In this document: piece by piece, positions 43,787 to 52,200 of the stretch
How positions within the stretch are numbered: the first letter of the stretch is position 1
Layout of the letters: each line of letters starts with the position of its first letter
Assembly: GCF_039540975.1 (NCBI RefSeq)
Contig: NZ_BAABFL010000477.1
Location: forward strand, 1 to 64,000
From: Kistimonas scapharcae
Lineage (GTDB): Bacteria; Pseudomonadota; Gammaproteobacteria; Pseudomonadales; Endozoicomonadaceae
Length of the DNA: 64,000 nucleotides
Direction: 5' to 3'
The notes under the pieces: model-generated
The model's database searches: none
The model's input: only the letters and a program-made list of their open reading frames with translations
Told to the model about the DNA's origin: nothing
Translations under genes and position numbers: made by a program

Positions 43787-45538
43787 ATGCTTAACATCCC
43801 ATGGGGTAACGTCTACGGCGGCTACCGCGACCGCAATGAGCAGGTCGAGGACCGGCGCAATGTCCAGCGCAAGGCCAACATCGACAGCATGGCTGCCATG
43901 CAGCAGATCATCGCCCAGTCACCGGGGATCACCCCGGAACAGGCGGCAGGTCTCTACCGGCAGATGAACCCCGGAGCGCCGAGCGACTGGATCGCCGATT
44001 ACGTCAACCGGCAGAACCAGGAATACACGCACAAACAGCAGTTGCAGCAACGGCAGGAACAGCGCCAGGTCCGCACCTCCCGCCTCGCCAACATGCAGGC
44101 GATGCAGCAGTTGATCGCCAACTCGCCGGGCATGACCCCGGAACAGGGCATCGAACTCTGGAAAAAGATGGACCCCAACGCACCGGGAGAGTGGGTCGCC
44201 AACTTCATCGAGCGCCAGAACCAGCAACACGCCGTCAAGCAGCAGCAAAACCAGCTCGCAATGCGCTCCCAGGAGATGCAGTTCATGGGCCAGGTGGACG
44301 CCATGCGTGACAACCTCATCATGCAGCTCGGCAATGACGCCTCTCCCCAACAGCTCGGGCAAGCCCTGGTCGGCCAGCTCGGGCAGGGATCGGAACAATA
44401 CGTACAACGCTCCCTGTCTGGCGTGCAGAACCTCGGCCAGCATCGCCAAACCCTGATGACCAAAGCCCTCGGAAGCCAGATGGATACCATCAAAAGCCTT
44501 CCGGTCGCTGCCCGTGGTGATTACCTGCGCCAACAATTCCCCGGCTTCGGCGATGAACTCGCCATGCAGTACGAGAACGACGCCCGTTACGAGATCCTCA
44601 AGGGGCTGGGTGAACGGCCCGAGGTATTCAGCCAGCTCAGTGATGACGAACTCCTGGCGAGGGCCAACAGGGAGCGTGAGCGACAGGGGTTGGCCGATGA
44701 ATTTAGCATCGACGAGATCAACCAGACCCTCGGCAGCCCGGCCTACCGTGACGCCGCCTACAAGCAGCAAAAACGCATGTATGACAAGGGGATGCTTGAG
44801 CGCGAGGAAAGGGCGGCTGACCGGTTCGCGGAAAGGAAAGGGATGCAGTCGGAGCGGATCAAGCTGAACGCGCAGGCTGTCCTCGAAAAAGATTCCAACC
44901 CTGCCGCCGCCGCACTCGGTATCAGCCGGAAATACCTGCTTGACGATGACACCATCGACTTCGTGATTACCTACCTCAAGGACAACGAAGAAGCCCTTGA
45001 GGAGATGATGCCTTCGGCCATCGAGAGCATGGTGATTTCCGCCGCCATGCAGTCGGGGTATTCGTCCGGCTTTACGGATGAGCAGGGCTTCGTGAACCAA
45101 CAGATGTCGAGGTACAGCCAGGGAGCGCGGCCACCGCTTCCCTCCTTTGAAGGCCGGTTCAAGGAATATGACAAGGATATCGCGTCGGTTTTCACCCCGG
45201 ATGTGATGATCAAAGCCTTCACGGATGACAGGCGGCACATCGTTGAAGGTGCCTACGATCCGGCCATTGCGTCGGATGTCGCCAGGGTCAGGGACATCGT
45301 CGAGGCTGACTTCGAGCAACAGAAGCAGGCATTCATCCAGCGCATAGACCAGCACATCAGCGAAGTGGAGGCGGCCATCGACAACCCCCGCTACTTCGGC
45401 ATGTACGGCAACGAAAAAGACCGGCTCAGTGACACCCTCTCCCGCCTCTACCGGCAGAAAGAGATACTGCGCCAGACACCGGCACCGGATTACGAGATCA
45501 GCAGCACGCTGATCAAAGACCCGACCGGTTACAGATAA
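43787..45538 (+). CDS. Internal virion protein with tandem ~65-residue repeat
   Basis: 583 residues. Near the N terminus a unit occurs twice: MAAMQQIIAQSPGITPEQAA...NPGAPSDWIADYVNRQNQEY and MQAMQQLIANSPGMTPEQGI...DPNAPGEWVANFIERQNQQH. The rest is charged helix. AAGGAGG precedes the ATG. With the previous two genes it probably makes the ejected inner-body complex that carries DNA into the cell; that follows from position and composition, not from a recognised domain. Confidence 0.68.
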   Translation: MLNIPWGNVYGGYRDRNEQVEDRRNVQRKANIDSMAAMQQIIAQSPGITPEQAAGLYRQMNPGAPSDWIADYVNRQNQEYTHKQQLQQRQEQRQVRTSRLANMQAMQQLIANSPGMTPEQGIELWKKMDPNAPGEWVANFIERQNQQHAVKQQQNQLAMRSQEMQFMGQVDAMRDNLIMQLGNDASPQQLGQALVGQLGQGSEQYVQRSLSGVQNLGQHRQTLMTKALGSQMDTIKSLPVAARGDYLRQQFPGFGDELAMQYENDARYEILKGLGERPEVFSQLSDDELLARANRERERQGLADEFSIDEINQTLGSPAYRDAAYKQQKRMYDKGMLEREERAADRFAERKGMQSERIKLNAQAVLEKDSNPAAAALGISRKYLLDDDTIDFVITYLKDNEEALEEMMPSAIESMVISAAMQSGYSSGFTDEQGFVNQQMSRYSQGARPPLPSFEGRFKEYDKDIASVFTPDVMIKAFTDDRRHIVEGAYDPAIASDVARVRDIVEADFEQQKQAFIQRIDQHISEVEAAIDNPRYFGMYGNEKDRLSDTLSRLYRQKEILRQTPAPDYEISSTLIKDPTGYR

Positions 45539-45723
45539 AGGGTTATACCTTTGTCGTATTTAAGATTATGGTGATCAGTTATATGATTATTGCTGCTTTG
45601 ACAAACACGTTGGATGAATACATTGATTTAATATTTTTTCTTATTTTTCAAAAATGCGTTAATTATTTTTTATAACGTAGTTTCGCATGCAAAGACGCAA
45701 TACTCATACAGGGAGGTAATACC
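45539..45723 (+). promoter_or_regulatory. AT-rich leader and promoter of the moron gene
   Basis: A perfect -35 TTGACA is at 45598-45603; TACATT 15 nt downstream is the best -10 match, so the promoter is imperfect. A dyad CGTTA-N11-TAACG follows (about 45656-45677). AGGGAGGT lies just before the ATG at 45724. Composition contrasts sharply with the GC-rich genes on each side. Confidence 0.5.
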
Positions 45724-46107
45724 ATGTTTTTATCGTGTGTAAAAAGAAACAATAGCATTAGTGACAGTGGTTATTCGACAGGTTCCAGTGATTCGATAAA
45801 ATCAGAAGGTTCAACCGGAAGCCGGGGAGTTGTCGAGCATAGAGGAAACGCATCCATTCCTAACAACCCTGCTTATGCGGACAATGCTGAGCTTGTTGCC
45901 CGTCATATTCGCGTCAGCGAAGGAGTGCAATCACTCATTGAGGAAAATCTTCGTCTGCGACAACAGCATCCTGAAATAACCGCAAAACTTGACGAGGAGA
46001 AAAGCAATAAGCGAAAGTTTTTTGAAGCTCCCAAAGAAGTTCGGCCAGAACCTGAAGTGCATTTTTTTCATGATCGCTATGGAAGATTGATGGTACGGAC
46101 TGGTTGA
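45724..46107 (+). CDS. AT-rich moron protein, 127 residues
   Basis: Unknown. The first 45 residues are Ser/Gly-rich and disordered (SDSGYSTGSSDSIKSEGS), the middle is a charged helix and the C terminus ends HFFHDRYGRLMVRTG. It has its own promoter-like leader and a strong ribosome-binding site, and is inserted between the inner-virion genes and the giant virion gene. That independent expression and foreign composition are the usual marks of a moron, a gene expressed from the prophage for the benefit of lysogen or phage. The Ser-rich leader would suit a secreted effector, but this is not shown. Confidence 0.65.
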   Translation: MFLSCVKRNNSISDSGYSTGSSDSIKSEGSTGSRGVVEHRGNASIPNNPAYADNAELVARHIRVSEGVQSLIEENLRLRQQHPEITAKLDEEKSNKRKFFEAPKEVRPEPEVHFFHDRYGRLMVRTG

Positions 46108-46281
46108 ATAATAGCTGTCACATTTTCTATCCAATAACAGTAGATCAAACTGAAAGGCTGTTCTGATCGAGGGTAGAAAGAGCGATTGGTATTATATTGA
46201 GTAGTTTTATAAGGACGACACGCTCCAGGCTCCTTCCTAAGATTGTCGTAACAATCTGGAAAGGAAACTGGAGCACCTTTC

Positions 46282-49200
46282 GTGACGGACATCAACGACC
46301 TTCGCCTCGGTCCCAGGGGCGGCGACCTCTCTTCTTCGGACTACACCCAGAACCTCGACGTCAGCAACGTCTTCCGCGACTCACGCTTCCTCGACGATGT
46401 GCGTAATTTCTACCGCGAGGAAAAAGGCGAGGAGTTCACCAGTGACCAGGACATGCTCAAGCGCTGGTACGAGGATCGCTTATGGGCCGAGACCAACACC
46501 GTCTCCGCCGCCCGCAACTGGTACGCCGCCGAGACTGCCTCCAAGGATCAACGCGCCCGTCGCCGCAGGCTCCAGACCGTCTATAACCGGATGCCGAGCT
46601 TCTGGGAAGAAGGAGGGGCCATCGACCGGTTCGGTGCAGGCCATGTGTTCGGCGAGGCGGCGCTCTCCATGCTGGCCGATCCGGTCAACCTGCTCGGTGG
46701 CACTGCCGCCGTCAAGGCCGGAGGTCTCGCCACCGCAAAAGGGATGTCGAAGGGAGCCGCCACATGGGCAGCCGTGAAGGCCGGTGCCAAACAGGAAGCC
46801 CTGGTCAACGCCGGAATCTCTGGCGGCGTCGACGCCATGATCCAGAAGCGGGACCAGGAACTCGGGCTGCAAGACGAGTTCTCCTATGGCCAGCTTGCCG
46901 GTGCGGCGACCATCGGTGGCGGAGCCGGTGGCATTATGGGTGCCCTCATGGGTGCCGTGGCCTCGCGCACCGGTATCCAGATCGGTGAGGAGGCTGCAAA
47001 AAAACTGGTGGACGCGGGCTACACCCCCAAGCAGATCGAGGAGATGCCGGACAGCACCCTCAAGGAACTGATCTCATTCCGGCCCAGGGTGAAGGAGGTG
47101 GCGTGGGACAGGATCACGGACGGTGAGGCCAGCGCCGCCGAGCGTGACATCGACAGTATCAATGCCCAGCTCAACGACGAGATCCCCGACGAGCCGGATG
47201 TTCTGCCGCACCGGATGGAACTGGAAAACCAGTACGCCGCACTGCGCGAAGAGTACCGCAAAGCCCTGGCCAACGGTGACGAGGAGATGGCCAGCGAACT
47301 GATGCTGCGCCAGCGTGCCCAGGTCTCGCTGATCACCGAGCGCAAGAACCTCGATAATCTTAGCGACCAGTTAAAAACATCCAGCGATAAGGGCGACAAT
47401 GAGAACGTAAAGAAAATTCTCACCGCTCAGGATGAAGCGATTGCCCGCGCTACCAAATACAAGCAGCACATCGACAACGAAAACTGGAGCTTCTTCAAAC
47501 CCGAGAAAGAAGAAGCCAAAAACAAAACAACCAAAGCGGAAACCACAACAGAACAACCCGCAACGGACACAGCGCCAAAGGCCGACGCCGACGGCGAACC
47601 GAACGTGTCACCGGAGCCGGACCCGGAACCCACCCCCTCCTCAACCGACGATCCGGCTCCGGTCGACACGACCAAACCAGAAGTAAAAACCCAGTCTGCA
47701 CCCAAGGCCGACATCAAGAAGGATGCCGGGGGTGGTACCTCGCCTTACCCGAAATGGGTCGATGACGACATCATCCGTATGCTGGGCGATGAGTTATCTG
47801 TCACTCCAGAACAGATCGCCAAGAGCAAACAACCTGGCCGGTTAATGTCCCGCCTGATGAAGAAGCGGGGCATCACGCCACCCAAGGGTACCGCCGCCGA
47901 AGACCTGGCCAAAGCCGCCAAGCTCCCGAAGGACGTCCTCGACCAGTGGCGGGAAGTCTACGAAGGCATGGAGCTGGAACGGGCTTTCGACCTGGCGGGC
48001 ATGAAAGGCAGCAAGGAACAGAAAGCCCTCCGTCGCGCCGCCTATCGGGAAATCTACGAGAACAGGGGACTCGGCGACTGGGCCGACGAACTGGTCATCA
48101 TCTCCCGCTGGCCAGATATGCCACAAGGGCCGGGCAAGAACCCGGTCCGGGTCAAGACCAAAGGCCGTGGCAAGCTCAACCCCGACGAGCCGATCTACAG
48201 GAAAAGCGCGACCGAGTACCACGACCAGCACCAGCGCGAACTCGATAACCCCCGCAATGCCCAGGGCATCATCAAGCCCGGCAAAAAACTCGGCGGTGAG
48301 GTCAACGGCGAAGGCTACGTCGTCACCCGTGACACTGCCGGTACCGACGAACCCACACTGCGCCTCGAAGAGATTCGCATCGCTGGCCAGCACGCCATCA
48401 AGACCGGCAGCATTGCCAACGGTTCACGCTTTAAAGAGGGCCGGTTTGAAGAAGAGTTCTTCTCAGCCATCCCGAAGAAGCCGGTCAAACTCGGCACCAA
48501 AACACTCAAGGAAACCAAAGACGGTCGCAAGGTCTTCACCGATGAATGGTCGAAGCGTGGCGAGCGGGTTTATTACGATCCCACCACCGACAAGGTTTAC
48601 GCCACCATCGGCGATGCCCGTAGCGCCCGCCGTGGCGGGGTGAGCCATGAGACCCCGATCTATAACAAGGGCGAGCAGTCCAGCGCACCCAAGCAAGAAG
48701 CCGGACCCAGCCAGGAATCCCTCGATCAGCTTGTCGAGGAATGGAAGCAAGAGAAGTCCCAGGTCCGCCGTGGCAATCTCAGCGAAGACGAGTTCGACGA
48801 TCTCTGGGGCAGGAACAACCGGGGCAAGACCTTTGATTACGAGGCTTACGCCGCCCGCCAAAAGAAACTGAGCGGCAAGTTCGACGAGCCTGAACCGGTT
48901 TCTGAAAGCGTTTCAGCCACCAAAAGCGACGCCGACCTTATGGTCGATGCCGCGAAAGCGTTTGCCGCAGGAGACAAGGATGCGATTGCCCGCGCCGTTC
49001 GTGACATTGAAAGCCGCAAGCTCCAGCAGACCGCATCGCAAGCCGCTGAAGACAAAGCCCGCACCGCGAAGGCGATCACCAAAACCGGCAACCAGGCCGG
49101 TTACGATGTACCACCTGGCCGTCGCCTGGCTATCCGTCCTCGTAGCGGTAAGCCTGACACCATCGCTTTCCAGGCACGAGTTCTCAGCGATAAACAACTC

Positions 49201-52200
49201 AACGATCCTGACGGCGTCAAAGCCCTCCTCGGCAAAGGGAAGGCGGAAGAGTTCGAGATAGGTCACGTCGAAGAAGGTTCACGTTCTTTCAGTAAGCGGG
49301 CAGGCAATACCTTCGAGCCGCTGAACTCTGAAAAGACCAAGGCCATGCGCAACAAGGCGCAGGCCGAGAAGGCATCACGGCCCGAAGCAATTAACAGGGA
49401 GCCGATGAGCCGCCGTGAGTCTGTCAATCAATCCATCCGTATCGACACGCTCACCCAGAAGGAAATCGACGCTCTTGATTACGGCGGGATGCCCATAGCC
49501 GGGCATAACCAATTCAGCATAAGCAGCCTTGATGTGCTGATCACCTCACTGGAGCCAGCGCAAGGTCTCACCCGGCGAAGCCAGATCACGGAGCACATCG
49601 AACACCTGCGAACCCTGTACGATTTACTGAATCGTCATGCACCGAACGGGATCATGAAGGATGTGGGCAACCGCGCCGACATTGAAAAGAATATCGACAA
49701 GATATTCAGGGAATACTCCGACAAAGAAAAAGACCTGGCTTACCAGCTCCTTAACAGGATCGAGAAAGCCCACGGGGTTCTGCCCGATATCAGGCCGGGC
49801 GAGAACCGCCTGGAACCGTTCGACAACACGGTCAATGTCGATCCCTTTAACGATGATCTGAATTACGCCCCACAAATGAACGTCCTCTTTCACGAGGTCG
49901 GGCACTGGGCTTATCTCAACCTGCTGACCTCTGCCGATAAGCTGGAGTTCTGGAATGTCATGTCCAGAATGTACGACAACAACGGCACCATCGACATCAA
50001 TAAAATGGTCGACATGATCCCGGCAGGTGACGCCATCAGAAAAGGAGTCTTCGGCAATGACACGGTCAAGACAAACGACTTCCTGAACAGAGCCACAAGC
50101 CCCCAGGAAATATTCGCCCAGCAGTTTGATATGTGGGTCAACCGCAAGCTGGCCGACGTATCCCCCGAGAACGAGAAAATCCTCAAGCAACTCTGGTCGA
50201 AGATCACCAATTACATCAAGGCTATCTTCGATCGCTACTGGCGCAAGCAGCCGATCGACCCGAATCTTGAACCGATCTTTGCCAAGATTCTCCCGGACGA
50301 CGCCGACATCAAGGCTCGCTCTGGCGGTCCGGTTCACGAGTTAAGCAAGGCACCCGATCCGACCACGGTGATCGGCGCACATATCCACAAGACTCTGACC
50401 CGTCTCGACGAGGCGGAACTGGCGGCGCAAGACCTGATCGCCATGGCCGAGACCGGCAACATCCACCCCGAGGCGGGGATGGATCTCGCCACCACACTAT
50501 TCAGCCTCCAGCGCTTCGGTCCGATCAAGTCTGCCAGACTCACGCCGGTTGTACGCCGAGCCAGTAACCAACTCTTTTATGCCCTCAAGGGTGAAGGCAG
50601 TCTCAGCGAACATATCACCGTCAGCGCAAAAGAGACTGACGATGAGGCCATGTCCCGACTGCACGAGTCCGGCCTGCTTTCCTTCGACGATGACGGTAAA
50701 GCCTCACTCAATGGTTCGATCATTAATTTCGGCGACGCCAATCCCGATGACATCCGTACTCTCATGTACGAGGGTCGGGGCGATGCACCACCAATCCTGG
50801 AAGTGATCGACCGTGTCAGGAAAGCATTACAGAACAGCTACCGTGAAGCCGAAGATATCCGCCTGGCCGACGACCTGAACACCAGGAAGCGCTGGAAAGA
50901 TTACGGCAACCGCATCGACGCCACACCGGAAGAGAAAGCGGCCAGGAAGCAGGCGAAGGCCGAGGACGCCGAGAAAAAGAAATCCCGGCGCAAGACCATG
51001 AGCGCCAATCGCAAGATCAACAACGCCCTGGCTGAAGTGAAAGATGTGCCCAAGCCCAAGCGTCAGCGCGGCGGTCGCACCCTCGGCAAGATCAAGTCCG
51101 CCATCAAGATCGAGAGCAAAGAAGAACTCGAAGAACTGGTGCTGAAGTGGGAGGGTACCGAGCTGGCCGACGGCGTTGCCCTGGAACTCCTGAAGAAGAT
51201 CAAGGCCAGCCCGCTCCGTCCCGAGAAGTACCGCAAGGTCAGGAAAGAAGTGCGCCAAGGCCGCATCGACGCCCTGGCTGAACTGTTCAATCAGGCGATC
51301 AAGGATGCCGACTCCGGCCTGATCGACGAAATACTCTGGACGATGCAGTACCGGGCAGGCAAGAACGACCCGGACTTCGACGTTAAACTCCTGCCGTCCG
51401 AGTGGCCGGTACTCCGGGCTGTCGAGCGGGATATCCAGTGGAACACCGGCCATCCCTGGGATGACGGTGTACCCCCTGAAGCGCCGATGTCGATCCGCAC
51501 CCTGGCCAGCTACATCACCCACCGCAACCCCGAGCTACAGGATGTCGCCCGTACCCTGGCTACCCGTGCCATGAGCCTGATCGGCAAGGACAGCCCCGAC
51601 CTGGGCGATATCTACCGCCTGACCGGTAAGCCAATCAACCCTGTCAAACAGGGAGCGATCATGGACTTCACCGACGAAGGTTTCAAAACCCTGCGCTCGG
51701 ATCTCCGTCGTCTCTCGAACGGCCTGACCAAAGCCGGGACGTCGAGCGAGGATGTCACGAGATCCCTCGCACGCCTGGCGATGCGAGCAGCCCTCGACGA
51801 TTCCGCCCGGTACCGCGTCGACGATTTTTCGAGCGAGAAATTCCTCGACGCCGTCCTCGATCACCTGGGCGAAAAAAAATCCCTCGACACGCTGTTCGAC
51901 ACGGGCGACGACCAGCTCGACAGTTTCCTCGTCAGCCAGGTCGAGAAGATCCGGGAGGCTGCCGCCTATCTCTCCAACGGCCTGATTGGCCGCGACGATA
52001 TCAAGCGCCAGTTCCGCCCGCTCACGCTGTACGGGGATATGTTTGCCCGATCCGGCAGTGACCGCGCCCGGTACGACGAGACACCTGACGTCACGCTGGA
52101 TGACTGGAACCTGAACGGCGGCATCATGGAGAGCATTCTCGACAAGGATGGCCCGCTCCAGCCCCTTAACTTCCCGTCCATCGGCGACGCCCTGGAAAAA

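Noticed and set aside
43919..45355. Leftward 478-codon frame opposite an inner-virion gene
   Set aside because: Shadow of the Gln-rich coding strand, Leu/His-rich and without a start signal.
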